64,000 nt of DNA from Ornithodoros turicata (taxonomy: Eukaryota; Arthropoda; Arachnida; Ixodida; Argasidae). Shown piece after piece: positions 21,280-32,680 of the stretch (positions are counted from its first letter, which is position 1; each line of letters starts with the position of its first letter). The DNA lies in assembly GCF_037126465.1 (NCBI RefSeq), contig NC_088209.1, forward strand, positions 22,759,146 through 22,823,145, written 5' to 3'. Made by a program: the position numbers and the translations under genes. The notes under the pieces are model-generated. The model had not been told where the DNA came from, ran no database searches, and worked only from the letters and a program-made list of their open reading frames with translations.

Positions 21280-23667
21280 TGCGTAGTGATGGTGCGTGCG
21301 CGGTGCTTTTGCAGTCGATGAAATTCGTCCGCCAAAGTCTGTCGATATTCGCCTTTCCGTGATAGAAGTTGAAGTTATTAGTGAGTTTTAGTACACCGTT
21401 GATGAGGTTATCGTGCCTATCGGAACCAATCGCAGTGGTGCGTGACTCAGAATCTTACACACTGATTGGTTCCGGTTGATACGGTTCGACGCAAGCCACG
21501 TTATCAACGGTCTGCTAAAACTCTCTATTGCCAGCATTTGTCCGGTAGAGTTGATGGATATCGGTTGCACGGCTGAGCGTGGTTTTTATCTCACTTGCCA
21601 TCGATAGGGGTTGTGAACAGGCGGGATTCTCCTTCTTACTCCCAGAGCTGAGCGCACATGCGATAAGATGGTTATGGTTATAGGTTTTCTTTCTTTTTTT
21701 TTTTTTTTTTGGCGCATCGACAACTAACACATGCGATAAGAGTTTTGTGCGGACATGCGAGTGCCGACGACGCCGATGCGATCTCGGGAAAGTCTCCACT
21801 ATACAGCTGACACTGTGAAAGCAAAGGCTCCCGCAAACGGACAGGGCTTACTTTTCGCGCACTTTGAGAGCTTCTTCTTCTGGAGTGCTATCATTGTGTG
21901 AAAATTGGGAGATGAATAATTCGAAGCCCATTCTTGAAGAATCCTAAAATATGGAATTGACATAAAAAATGATTGCCTACAATTCTGCTATTTAAATTTT
22001 TCGAGAAACCCCTTAATTGAGAAGTTGATGAATTTTAGCTAACTATGCCAATTGAAGTCTCAAATTATATCGAAGAGGTTTTTCGCCAGATCGTATAACC
22101 AACCTACGAAAACTCCATCTGGGTAGCTATCATAGTTTCATTCTAAAACGCGGTCAAAAACGGTTAAAAAACACACACAGGGTAAAAAGGATGGGATAAA
22201 AAGCAATATTTCACATATACGTGCACAAACCACTGCTTGGCTTATTTTTGTATTAATCGATATATTTAGTTTATTTTTAGCACTCATTTATAATTATGAA
22301 ATGGTCTGCCTGTCAATCCAGAAATACCTAAAAAAATCCAATGTGGATGACAGCCTTCTTTTATCCTTCGTTTCTTTCAAGTTTCTTCTTTTTCTTCTTC
22401 CGAAGCAGAGACTGACAAATGCATTTTCTCACGCACACGTTTGGCTAACACGATCTCATCCTCCTTCCCTGTTGTCGTTGCATTATGTTTACCATGTAAT
22501 TTTACATCAGACTAAGTAAATTGACTACAATCATGTCCTAACAGCAGTTGTCCAACCTTTGTATCTATTGCAGTATGTTTCTTTATTTTCACGGTTCTTT
22601 TCAGGACTTACCACCGGTATTCTTCTTCATTTTTTTTTATTTTTATTTTTTTGCAAAGTAGACTAAGCCAAGGCGAGTTGAGAACTTTTTCAGTTTCATA
22701 GAATAAATCGAGATAAGGCGAAGAGAAACTTCTAAGGACAAAATGGCAGCCCAGGGTGAAGATCGCGAGGGCATATGCCCACCATTTGGTTTATCCGCAA
22801 GTATGGCAAACTTATCCACTGATCTAATTAGGCACGTCGTCTGGTACCTCGGGGCCAGGTGATCGGACATGAAAACAAAATACTCTGCGGGTAGTATGTA
22901 CACCAACAACTGCAGCTGTGATCAATGATGGATTGTGTGTTTGTTGAACTGCCAATACTCAGTTATTGTCTGCGGCATTCCTTCAGAAATAACTGGCGAA
23001 TACACGGTTTTGATGTAATAATAAAAGATAGGGCGTCAACCTGCACAAACAGTTACTGAATTCTGCAGTAAAATCTCCTAAATGCACTATAAACACCTTT
23101 GATATACCCTGCGTGTTTTTTTTTATTTATTTTTATTGATAGCTGCGTGGAAGAAGTTGACGGGATCGACATTTGTCTAAATAGAGCATTTAAGGATCCC
23201 TTATCATAAAGTAAGTAGAAGGATTGCAACAAACAATTACTATAATATAGGAAGGGCTGACGCCAGTGCATGAAAATGTCCCCTGTCCCGCTTCCTCTGT
23301 TGCTCCCGGTTAAACAGGAACGATCCCTCGCAAGATTTTCAAACAAATTCATTGTTGCCAAAAGCACGCTTATTTTGCAGGTTTGCGTTCATGGAATCAC
23401 ATTACAAGAGTCACATGTCATGTGTGCAGCCAAAGACTCGACTTGAAATAAACGACTTTGTGTCGCTCTTCACGTGCACATTTTTGTAAATTAAAAACAT
23501 AATACCATGTTTTCGCGAGAAGGGAATCTTCGCCTTTAGATATGTCTTCCTTTCCCTGCCCAAATATTTTCCTCGTCACGTCCGCTACGCATCGCCCTGT
23601 AAAGTTGACTTCCTTGCGTGGTCTCCTGCTATCAGGCTAAGCCGTCTTTCCGAGGGCGGTGTTCGTT
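21280..23667. other. Unassigned, AT-rich sequence
   Basis: No domain-bearing frame or repeat was recognised in this long stretch apart from T/A-runs at about 21700, 22625 and 23115. Frames of up to 104 codons appear to be chance. Confidence 0.4.
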
Positions 23668-23706
23668 ACCGTTACCGTTACCGTACCGTTACCGTATTCG
23701 TTACCG
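23668..23706. repeat. (GTTACC)n hexamer tract
   Basis: GTTACC repeated with small variations (TTCGTTACCGTTACCGTTAC and onward). Related in sequence to the CAGGG...CCCTG remnant at 19303, so possibly from subterminal repeats of an hAT-like element. Confidence 0.6.
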
Positions 23707-23774
23707 TTCCCTGTAGTTAGCCCAGGCAAGTGTCACCACCGTTCGTCGGCGGTAGAATTCGATCACAGCACATC

Positions 23775-24020
23775 TCAATATCTGGACGAGCGGGTAATAT
23801 GAGTGTGCCATTGAAGAGTGGACGGGATATGGAGACCGAGGTACTTGTAGGAGAGTGTGTGACTAAGTAAGGTGCTACAGAGCTTGTAAGGGTACAAAGA
23901 TTGGTGTCTGCCGACGTGAAGGTAGGGACATTTAGATGTGTTTAGTGGCATCGACTTTGTTGAGCACCATAGAGCTATGGTAATGTAGCACCTAAAATGC
24001 TGACCTGTGACACGCAGTGT
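23775..24020 (-). pseudogene. LINE reverse transcriptase fragment
   Basis: The minus-strand frame shows the RT thumb region of a non-LTR retrotransposon: LWCSTKSMPLNTSKCPYLHV, then SYKYLGLHI and LQWHTHI. The spacing between the KC, YKYLG and W..HI motifs fits CR1/Jockey-type RTs. Only about 80 codons are present; the catalytic F/YADD motif lies upstream of the fragment and is missing. Confidence 0.65.
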
Positions 24021-24668
24021 TCCTGTGAACCACTGCTGTGTCGGCAACGACAGAAGTACATTTGTGTTAGTTCAGGATCGTAAGTGTTTGACATGCTAAC
24101 TGCGCGTCGGATTAAAGAAAGTAAGCCCCTCCCCCCCGTATAGACAACGACATGGAACAACGTAGAAGCTCATAATCGCAGCGAGCGTTTCTTCAACGGA
24201 GTCTATCACCCCGTATCTCAGGTACGAGTTCGAAAAACGTGGTCCCACTGTTATGGGAATGCCGACGCACAATTTATAGCCAACCGGTCGTAACCTCGCT
24301 CGAGCACAGATGTTACCGTTCCCGGCGAAGCACCTTTCCTTTTCATTTTTTGCTTTCCCTCCCGAATAAAAGGGAAGTGAAAGGGGCGCGGAAGGGAATA
24401 CATTTGAAAACGGAAATGGATTCGCTCGAGCAGAAATCAGAAACGAAAAGAAAGAAATCGGTAGGAAAGGAACGGGACGGGACGGAAAACATTCGGACGA
24501 GCACGGCTCCACTGGCAAGGTAATTCTCGTTAGTTATGGATGATACTACAAATTGTTCTTTGTAACTAGTTGACTTGTATAGTGCCCTTTCATTCATCGA
24601 TATCCGCATTGTTTTGCAGACGGGATGTTCTAACGGCGGAGTGGAGGCAGGGAAGAATATTTGGAAAC

Positions 24669-25191
24669 ATGTCAAAGACATTCAGACTTTGCAGTAATGT
24701 CTTTGCGTTGCTGCTTGTCCTTGTCACTGATATTACACGTCTGAAAAAAGGGGAAAAGAAGAAGACGTGGCTCACGGCCATCATCTCATTGGTTGAAGAA
24801 GAAGAAGAAGCAGCATGGGCAAGCTGGGAAATGATACAGGAGCTTTTCGGCGATTTGGATAAGGCAGAAAATGACCTAAACAGGAAAGATGCGAAAGCTG
24901 ACATATCTTACAAGATAAGAGAATGCCCAATGGCTCATACCGGATAATCACCCAGTGAACTATAACCGGAGAGGTATAAATGGTGATGAAAGATGGCACA
25001 TGCATATGGCACACTGTGACCAGAAGGCTATGGAACGATGCAACAATGTATTGCGGTTATATAACAATCGCAATAACAGTAAGGAGGACGAATTCAGGAC
25101 GAAAAACCCCAAGAGTATAGGCATGAAGATAAAAAACAAGGCGCGAAAAGACACTACGCAAGAAGAGAAGACGGGACAGGTTCAAGAGTAG
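24669..25191 (+). pseudogene. Candidate small secreted protein, possibly a decayed phospholipase A2-like gene
   Basis: An ATG at 24669 opens a frame of 92 codons with a signal-peptide-like start (MSKTFRL, then NVFALLLVLV). It is preceded by a splice-acceptor-like TTTTGCAG ending at 24619, and a donor-like CAAG|GTAATT lies at about 24520, leaving a possible 99-bp intron. The first frame ends just after RECPM (stop before 24948). The next plus-strand frame (24955-25191) holds GINGDERW, then AHCDQKAMERC, and is Lys/Asn-rich at its end. The order of CP, an N and a late C...C resembles group III secreted phospholipases A2, but the catalytic His-Asp pair and the calcium loop are not visible, and the halves are in different frames. 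Function is not established; a chance ORF pair is possible. Confidence 0.3.
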
Positions 25192-25361
25192 GGAACACGC
25201 AAACAGGGCTCCAATCCATAAATGAGCAGTTTAATAGAGAGAGGACAAATTTATCCACCTGAGCAAGAGTAACAAAGGGGGTCGTCTCTTTGTCAAACTT
25301 CTCAGATGTGTTCCTTGTTTGTGTGGGATATTTCAACGCTCCAACGGTCCCAGGGGGCAGG

Positions 25362-25445
25362 GGGGATATATTTATTAGACCAAAGGAAAAAAAAATGGAA
25401 AAGTCAGCCAAACGGGACGTCGGCTTGCTATTCCGCAAAGAAAAA
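25362..25445 (-). repeat. Retroelement 3' end: AATAAA followed by ATATCCCCCC
   Basis: On the minus strand, GGAATAGCAAGCCGACG, later AATAAATATATCCCCCC. The same arrangement occurs at 46607-46712. The AATAAA just before a short spacer and C-run suggests the 3' end of a transcript-derived element. Confidence 0.5.
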
Positions 25446-25977
25446 AGAAAAATAAACGAAAGAAGAATAAAATAAATAAGAAAATAATTAGGAAATAAAA
25501 GATTAACTGACAAACGGTGAAAGAAGGATGGCCCAGGGCTTTTCGTACTGAGTCCTTGCTGCCAGATGTTTTCATTAGCAAGATGTACATGCTGTTTTGT
25601 AATTTGTTCATGTGAGCACGAAAAAATATTAATGTCTATTTTATTTCGAGACACTTCTGTCCCTTACTTTTTATGTGCTGCTTTTTAACCATACATTTTA
25701 TTACGGCTCCTATTTTTCTATACACATAGAAGCTCCAAGCTCTGTTGCAGTATCGTGAGAGGTCCTGCCGGAGCGTTGTGGCTGGCTATGAGGATGATTC
25801 CAAACCCCCATTTCAAGGCCTCTATAATATCTTATTAACCAATTACTGCGAAAGCGTATTGCTTGCCAAGGAAATGAAAGCACGCCATGAGTCATGAACG
25901 CAGAAAGAACATGTTCCACGAACAATCGAATCGGCGAATTGGTTGGTTAGTGGCGTGTTATATTGCCGGCGGGAGGC

Positions 25978-26050
25978 ATGTTGCCCTTGGAGGACTGTGC
26001 GCCCTGGGCCGACTTCATACCTTACGGATATCTGAGGAGCGCCTAGGGAC
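25978..26050 (-). repeat. SINE1 fragment
   Basis: A short minus-strand piece of SINE1 (AAGTCGGCCCAGGGCGCAC), degraded, ending at the LINE tail that follows. Confidence 0.5.
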
Positions 26051-26067
26051 AACACACAATAAGAACA

Positions 26068-26745
26068 ACAACAACAACAACTTTATATTAAGATGATGAA
26101 TGGGGAGTTTCACCGCCAGGGGCGATACTCTACCCCATTGCTGGTGATGTGGGGAATGAAATAATGAGCCCCTTCACAATAAGAATCGAAGTCCGTCTGT
26201 GTTCAGAAGGGTCAAAAGAGCTGTGAGTACAGGGCGTTGGTGGGCTGGATTCGGCCAGGGACCAAGCAATTTTGATAGGGAGAAGGGGCGAGAGCCCAGC
26301 TGACTAAGAGAGCGCGGTTCGGGAACGTTGGTAGTGCGGGCAATGAAGAAGAATTTGTTCCAGGTCCTCTAGGGCACCGCAGTGACAGCATCTGGGAGAG
26401 TCAACTTGTCTCAAGCGGTAACGCCACTGAGCCGTAAAATCCACATGGAGTCGGATTCGATGAATTAATGCAGCCTCTCGACGAGAGGTGTTTCGTGGCA
26501 TGCGGAAAGCGAGCGTTGGATCAACTCTCCTCAGCATAGATGGGGGGAGAGAATGTCGGTTGTCCATTGCCGGGAAGCCAGAGGCGTCGCAGAATGGAAC
26601 GACGGTCTCCTCTCAGTAGTGGAATACTGGTGACAGTGCTTCTGGACCGCTGTCGGCCTGCTCATTCCCCACGACACCACAATGAGCTGGAACCCACACA
26701 CAATAAGAGCGGCACACTCATCTCCCAGTTTCGATGTGGAAGGCG
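26068..26745 (-). pseudogene. LINE 3' fragment: RNase H end, zinc knuckle, 3' UTR
   Basis: On the minus strand from 26745: an RNase H C-terminal signature (WVPAHCGVVGNEQAD), a linker, then from 26567 MDNRHS..., RIRLHVDFTAQWRYRL and a Cys2-His-Cys-like knuckle CCHCGALEDLEQILLHC followed by PHY. A 3' UTR and a (TTG)n tail follow (26068-26090). The order RNase H then knuckle is that of I/R1-group LINEs. In the knuckle a Gln stands where His is usual. The RT is missing: 5'-truncated, as LINE copies often are. Same family as 52260-52560; 48086-48150 and 28850-28930 are tail pieces. Confidence 0.75.
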
Positions 26746-26991
26746 TTGTGAAAGGGCTCGCTGTTGTCGGCCACACAGAGGTGGCCACCGTTACGACTAA
26801 CGCCCTGGGGGAATGTGTGTTCTGGGCGACTTTTAAGGGAACTGTGCCGACATATATCTGAAAGCATCTGAAGAGAAAACCAGAATAATCCTCAAATAGC
26901 ACAGCCGGCACCGGCATTCGAACCCGGGTACCTCCCAGTCTCGACGTGGCATGGCCGGCACGCTAATCACCGCGCCACGCGAGCTGATAAT
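26746..26991 (-). repeat. SINE1, type-B tail, with 13-bp target duplication
   Basis: A near full-length minus-strand copy: A-box-like GCGTGGCGCGGTGATTAGCG, B-box GGGTTCGAATGCC, body and type-B tail. It is flanked by GATGTGGAAGGCG (26733-26745) and GATGTGGGAGGCG (26992-27004), one mismatch in 13. This fits insertion by target-primed reverse transcription. The left flank is the RNase H end of the LINE fragment. Confidence 0.9.
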
Positions 26992-27004
26992 GATGTGGGA
27001 GGCG

Positions 27005-28849
27005 ATGGCCTTAGCCACTAAGCCACGATAGCAAGGTATATTCGGCGAATTAGGAACGGTCATGTGCGTCATTCGGACGGTTGGTACAGCACGATTGGAA
27101 GTCATAGGATCAAGGCTGTGTCCCGGCCTTCAATACATTCGGCGAGCTGGGATTCGGCAGATTCGGAAGACACGCCACAGTCGGAGTTGGCGCCTAGGCC
27201 TTTTCAATGCCCTCAAAGTACTTGGGTCATGGTATCCACAAGTCTGGCATCGGGCGTTCAGCGCCAAGCGCACATGAGGTTGTGACGCATAAGCAGCATC
27301 ACGAAAAAAGTGGGACACAGCGGTCAAGTATTGTGCATTCTCGCACACGCATGATATATCCCACCCTTTTAATCTACCTTATCGTCAATTTACGCGTATT
27401 GTAGCAGTCAACCCCTAGTGGTAGTCAACTGCAAGCCTTCTGGATTGGATTGGAAACACAATTTTTGTTCTTTTTTCTTTTCTTTTGCAACGTAACAACT
27501 CAAATTTGTCGAGTCTACAGCAAGTGTGATCGTGTAATCGTGCCACAGGTTGATTTGACGGCTACATGTTGATGGCACGCTGTGTTGTCGTCATCTTGTC
27601 GTCAAATTTAACTAAAATGACGGGTAATATAACGAATATTACGTGCTTGTTTTGAATAATTGACGACGAACAGTGGCACTACAATGTGTACGTGGCAACG
27701 TAACCCTTGTTGTTCAGCGGCTCTCAGAGTCCGAATAGATCGGCGGTAAGTGCGGTGCCCTTGCAACATATTTTTGTATGGATTTTACGTAAGTATCAGA
27801 CAGGGAGAAATTAGTCTCGTAAGTTTTTTGTCGTTACGTTAGTGCGCGACGGTGGCGCACGAAGCTTTGCACGGATCCCTGACCCCCGAACGGGATTAGT
27901 GTCACACTCTCCTGATTAGAAAATCAATTGCCGTTGGCGAACTTGACGAAGCAGAAAGTTGAAGATGAAGACAGAGATAACGAAACATAAGGAGCGCGAG
28001 AATAGGGAAACACTTCACGTGTGCAATTCAATTATAGTTCTCCATAATTAAATTATCAACGATTACTTCATTTGGCTACGCAGTCGACGTGGACGCACTA
28101 AAAATTGTAGCTGACTGCTTCAGTGGACTGTTTATTCCAGTCCTCTAGGATGATAAATGATGATTCTAGCAGGGATCTCTGAGTCATCATAAAAGTACGA
28201 ATCGAAAGACCAGTGAAGTAAAGTATACCCACAAACGCACCTAATGAAAGAGGCAGTGTGCAACGTGATCTGAACTCACATCGAACGACCTGCTTCGAGA
28301 CTGCGGACGCCCACTGCGATAGCTTGTGCTTGATTGTGGAAAACATCACGCAATATTACGCAAGAAACGTTGAGGACCCAAACCAAATGTTGAAGGGAAT
28401 GTCTGCTCAAAAGAAATGCAGACCGCGCGGATGTTAGACAGCGGTGGACACGGGAGCAATACCAGAAATGTGATGGAATATATGTTCACGCAAAGACACC
28501 TGCATCGAGGCAAGCTTAAGATCGTAGAAGCATAATATACATGGGAGAAAAGAGTAATTTCTGATAATGAAACCACGTGGCGCCACTTCGTAGACGGACA
28601 AATTATACGAGATTCCCAGACTGGCTCGATGCTTACCATAATTTAGGACGACTCAGAGAAGGATACGCTATAGTCGTTTTCCGCGTCATTTAAGAGGGCT
28701 ACGCCTCTTGGCACGGTGGTAGAAGACAGATAGGTCATTCAGAACGGTGCAGCCGTGGTTAAGGCATTCCGAAGCTCAAGAGGTAACAGGTAAGGGTCAC
28801 AGGCAGGTAGGTAAGAGAGAGAGAGAGATACATGATGACGATGATATGG
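27005..28849. other. Unassigned sequence
   Basis: A second tRNA-like A-box motif (GGCTTAGTGGCTAAGGCC on the minus strand) at about 27008-27030 may be an additional SINE head. Otherwise no gene or repeat was recognised. Confidence 0.4.
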
Positions 28850-28930
28850 GGATATCTTCCGCTCATTCAGCAGAATGCTACCCCGTTGCTATTGGGGAAA
28901 AATGAGGGGATGGTGATGAGGATGACGCTG
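28850..28930 (-). repeat. LINE 3' UTR fragment
   Basis: GCTACCCCGTTGCTATTGGG and flanks resemble the 3' UTR of the LINE fragment at 26068-26745 (CTACCCCATTGCTGGTG). Diverged and short. Confidence 0.4.
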
Positions 28931-30584
28931 ACGACGCTGACGGGGTCTTAGAGGGAGTCGATCAGGCCGGTAGTTTCAAGGAATTTGATAAAGGGTCGCA
29001 AGACGGACATCTGCTTTCGTTTGTCCCATGATCCCAAAATGAGGTAAGAGGCTCACAGGTAAATGTCCGTTTTAGGCCGAATTCTGCGGGCGGTAAAAAA
29101 AGAAAAAAGAAAGAAAAAGATCGTTGTACTGCACAACGGAACTATGTGCATACATATTGGAAGACGGTACAAAATGGTTTTATTATGTATACAGTTTTTT
29201 TTTTTTCTGTTCTTCGGAATGAAAAATACCCGGTGCTGTCACAGGAGTCATCTCATACTTGGATGTGGGTGACGTTCTTATAATTTCTTGCGTCTGCTCG
29301 AGATATATTGGTAAGGGGGACCACGGGTTTACTCTGTACCTCATAACCACCCTCAATGTCTAAAATATTAGGGAGTTCCGGTAAATGGGGAGCACTTTAC
29401 GAAATCCGTGCGCGTCAAAGAAAGCTGTCAAGTCAAGGATCAGTAACATGATGTCAGCTACGTGAAAGGAATATGGCGATCGGATTATCATGTTCCGGAG
29501 CGGTTATCCTTGAACACCTTCCCATCTACTAAAAGTCGCTAATGCCATCGTCGGATGCAAGGAAATCGTACACTAAGTTGCCCACAGATAGCTGGAAAAA
29601 GGATGACTATATATTGTCAAAAAGTACATTGTTCGCCACTAGCTGAACAAGGAACACTCTAAGGAACCTGAATGATCGTAGAGCTCTGGCATATTAGGTG
29701 GCTGTTCATCGCGTACAGTACTTCTCGCGTTGCACCTGTACCGGTACCTGTGCCTTTACTGCAGCGCTCGATGCACAGCGACCACATCAATCAGTAAATG
29801 CGACTATTTCAGTGCATACACTCACCATGCAGCGATGCTCTCAGCCTTGCTGGTGCCAACCTTTGAGCAAATAGTCGATTTTATATCCAATGGACTACGG
29901 TGCTTTCTGACAGTATACTCCTCCAAACGACATTTTCGCACAATGTTTCTAGTAGCCGATGAGCTATACTGTCAGTGTACAGTTCAGTGGCACTGATATT
30001 CTCTGCTGGTTCCAGACACAAAACTCAGATTCTTCGCTAATGCTCGACTGTTTCGATACGATTTAACGGGGGAACTGGGCAACTGCTTCCACAGCAAAGC
30101 GAAGCCGAACTACGGTAGATGAGGTAGGGCAGGTTTGCGCGGAGCAGCGCGCTGGGCAGAATGCGAAGCGTCACGTGGCAGTCCTGTGGCGACCCGGGTG
30201 AGTGGGGAAATCGCAGCACGGCCTGTGACGGCACCAGCCACTCGACTGGGCACATGAGAATTCCTCCGAGCTTTCCTCACCCCTCTCCCAAGCCTACGAA
30301 GTGCGCCTGCGCTGCGCTTCTCTGAGAGATCATTCGGCTCGCCGTTCATTTCGTTGGCGTCTCCACTGCAACGTGCTTATATGACGCGCGTTGAAAAATA
30401 ATCGGGGTCAAAGCTTTCAAATTAAAGCCCGCGCGGGAAGTTCCCGAAGTCAATACTTTTTTTTTTTTTTTTTGAGGTCCTATTTCACACGGAGCACGAG
30501 GTGTGTGGACTTTCCTTTAGTTATAACGCGTTCAATAAAGCGCCTTTTATGGCAATCGCATTATGGGGTCAACCACCGTGTAAT
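28931..30584. other. Unassigned sequence
   Basis: T-runs at about 29195 and 30457. Short frames without domains. Nothing recognised. Confidence 0.4.
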
Positions 30585-30690
30585 AAAAATGGTACCGTGG
30601 CGTTACACGTAAGGATTGTCTGCCCAGTGTGGCGACATGTTGCACGTGCCACAGGGTAGGTTCGTAGGTTCGTCCGTGGCTTAAAGGGCC
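30585..30690 (-). repeat. SINE2 3' half
   Basis: ATGGTACCGTGGCGTTACAC, then GTGGCGACATGTTGCACGTG, CACAGGGTAGGTTCGT. The latter matches the body of the SINE2 copy at 6389-6640, and the former matches the tails at 17318 and 57735. This locus joins the two and shows they belong to one family. Confidence 0.55.
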
Positions 30691-30720
30691 AACTGGCCAC
30701 GTGACGGCCTTACAACCGCC

Positions 30721-30835
30721 AGAATCCCTCCAGCGGAAGATGCGAAAACGTCATAGCTTTCTGCTGCCACGTCAGCGCGAGCGGTCGACGTCATGTCTTT
30801 TCGTGCACTTCTAACCACGAGCAATATTAACACCA
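30721..30835. repeat. CACACGAG MITE, fragment
   Basis: Carries CGTCATAGCTTTCTGCTGCC, GTCATGTCTTTTCGTGC and CTTCTAACC as in copies at 50753 and 58707, without either inverted end intact. Confidence 0.55.
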
Positions 30836-31272
30836 CCTAGAGACAATGCCCGATCGCTTGAGCGACGTTTACGTAACAATTCCGAGTCAGCCAATCACGA
30901 CGTTGCGTCCAACGGCCGTAGCTATGGGAACGAGCCGCCATAAGCCGCATGGGCAACCAGTGGTAGCCAAAGAAAGCCCGTGTTTCAAAATCGTCTGCGG
31001 CGATATAGGCTGACATCTTGACTGGTTGCTGCGATTGGCGGACTTTATATACTGTCTACGTGCGAAGGAGTGAGAGGAGGCATTAAGCGGGCCCGGTAGC
31101 CAGTTGCAAGCTGCACACTTTGCCGAGCCACACTCTGAATACCAAATACAAACTGGTAATTTATGCGTTATTAGAGAATATGGAAAGTTGTTACACTAAG
31201 CACGATCAGTGAATGGAGGCGGCCAGAGTGACGCCAAGGAATGTGATACTAACACTACCTGTGGTAATAATT
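30836..31272. other. Unassigned sequence
   Basis: No recognisable coding or repeat. A TATA-like TTTATATA at about 31044 has no gene downstream to support it. Confidence 0.35.
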
Positions 31273-31539
31273 GTGTGGCTCTAACACGTAATCGTGACGC
31301 GAACTGACTCTGAAGCCGACAGCCCTGAGAAGGCACTTTCTGCGGCGAAGCCTGAAGAGGCTCTATAGCGCCAGTGAGCAACGCTACAGCCGAGGATGTT
31401 CGCCGAAAAATGAAGATATGCCGTCCACTGTAGCGATGCTCACTGACACTTGAGCCTCTCCAGGCTTCGCCGCAGAATGCGCCTTATCAGGGCTGCCGGC
31501 TTCTGAGTCAGTTCCAGTCACCATTACGTTGGAGCCCAC
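31273..31539. repeat. Palindromic repeat, arms about 113 bp
   Basis: The left arm (31273-31388), with TGCGGCGAAGCCTGAAGAGG, is mirrored by the right arm (31429-31539), with CCTCTCCAGGCTTCGCCGCA; about 40 bp separate them. Arms agree at most positions by eye. It lies about 30 bp before an AGACCTCT-type MITE. Confidence 0.75.
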
Positions 31540-31568
31540 GATCTCTGCGCTTTGTACCGGGCTCTATC

Positions 31569-31815
31569 GATCTCTACCCAAGAAACGTCATCATGACGTT
31601 GGTAGACAGACCGGAACCGAAACAAATCGGAAGGGGAGGGCTGGGTTTCACGAATGGGCACTTCTTCGCCGCCTCCTATTGAAGGGAAACTAGGACCGAA
31701 GGTCGCATCCTTTTCAGAGACCATCGTAATCCCCTTAAGCCCGTGGCGCGACCTTGTTGCCCTGGTGGTGCTGTCGAACACTATGACGCTATTTGTTTAC
31801 AATCAGGGAGAGGTC
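31569..31815. repeat. AGACCTCT-ended MITE, copy 3
   Basis: Shares AAACGTCATCATGACGTTGG, AATCGGAAGGGGAGGGCTGG and the right end CAGGGAGAGGTCT. It lacks about 40 bp present in copies 1 and 2 (after GCGCGACCTTGTT). The left end is GATCTCT instead of AGACCTCT. Confidence 0.7.
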
Positions 31816-32425
31816 TCTTCTTCTTTCTTTGTTCCTCCGGAACGGGAATCATTGCAGAAACACTCATAAGCACAGAGGGAATTGTCGTGTATCCAAGGTC
31901 AAGCTTGCTCCCAGTATCGGAGTCCTTTAAAACAGTCGAGCTATAGACTGGAGGACTATTTTGGAAGACCGGTCCTCTGTCAGACGGCTTCGACCCAAAC
32001 GTAACAAGCTGTATCATCCCTGGCCGATACACCATGCCTTGCAAAAGTCACTGAAGAGTCAAGCACTGCTAGGACTTGGAGCATGATGGCGATGTACGAT
32101 TCCAGGTACTGATCGCTAGCCATTCACTCTCCAACGAGTTTTCATCCACGAAAGCTAGGGTGACTTCACTCGACTGAGTCAAGCTGCCAGCCTTCATCCC
32201 CAAAGACGCAAGCTTTCAGCTGGCCGGTATTCAGCGGGGTAGCAGTCAGTACAGCCTTGATATCCTTGATGGTGCGCGTAGCCACCGAATGACAAGTGGC
32301 ACGTACCCTCTTCCGCAGTCCGAAATTGTCTATTGTAACGCAGTTTGCTGAAGAACTGCGTCCGTAATTATTGCGTAAACACCCAAAGGTGTAGAAGGGA
32401 TCAGCAAGGGCTGAAGAACAACCTT

Positions 32426-32680
32426 TAGGTGGTGGTGGTGATGGTGAAAGCGCTCGCCGTTGTCGTCCTCACAGAGATGGGCAACGTCAGACACTGACGC
32501 CCTAGGGAATGTGCGTCCTGGACCAACTTCTAAGAGAGCTGTGCCGACATACGTCTGAAGGGGTCTGAGGAAAAGCCCAGGAAAAACCCCAGACAGCACA
32601 GCCGGCACCGGGATTCCAACCCGAGTACCTCCCAGTCTCGACGGGGCCAGCACCCTAACCACTGAGCTACGTGAGCTGGT
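32426..32680 (-). repeat. SINE1, type-B tail (minus strand)
   Basis: Head (GCTCACGTAGCTCAGTGGTT as A-box region; B-box GGGTTGGAATCCC), body and type-B tail ending (CACCAC)n. Flanks AAGAACAACCTT (32414-32425) and AAAACAACGTT (32681-32691) are a likely target duplication with small changes. Confidence 0.8.

Noticed and set aside
25154..25654. 166-codon minus-strand frame with a hydrophobic stretch
   Set aside because: The hydrophobic part comes from A/T-rich sequence and part of the frame overlaps a repeated 3' end also found at 46607. No domain is visible.
31040..31051. TATA-box-like motif
   Set aside because: No transcript or credible coding sequence lies downstream.
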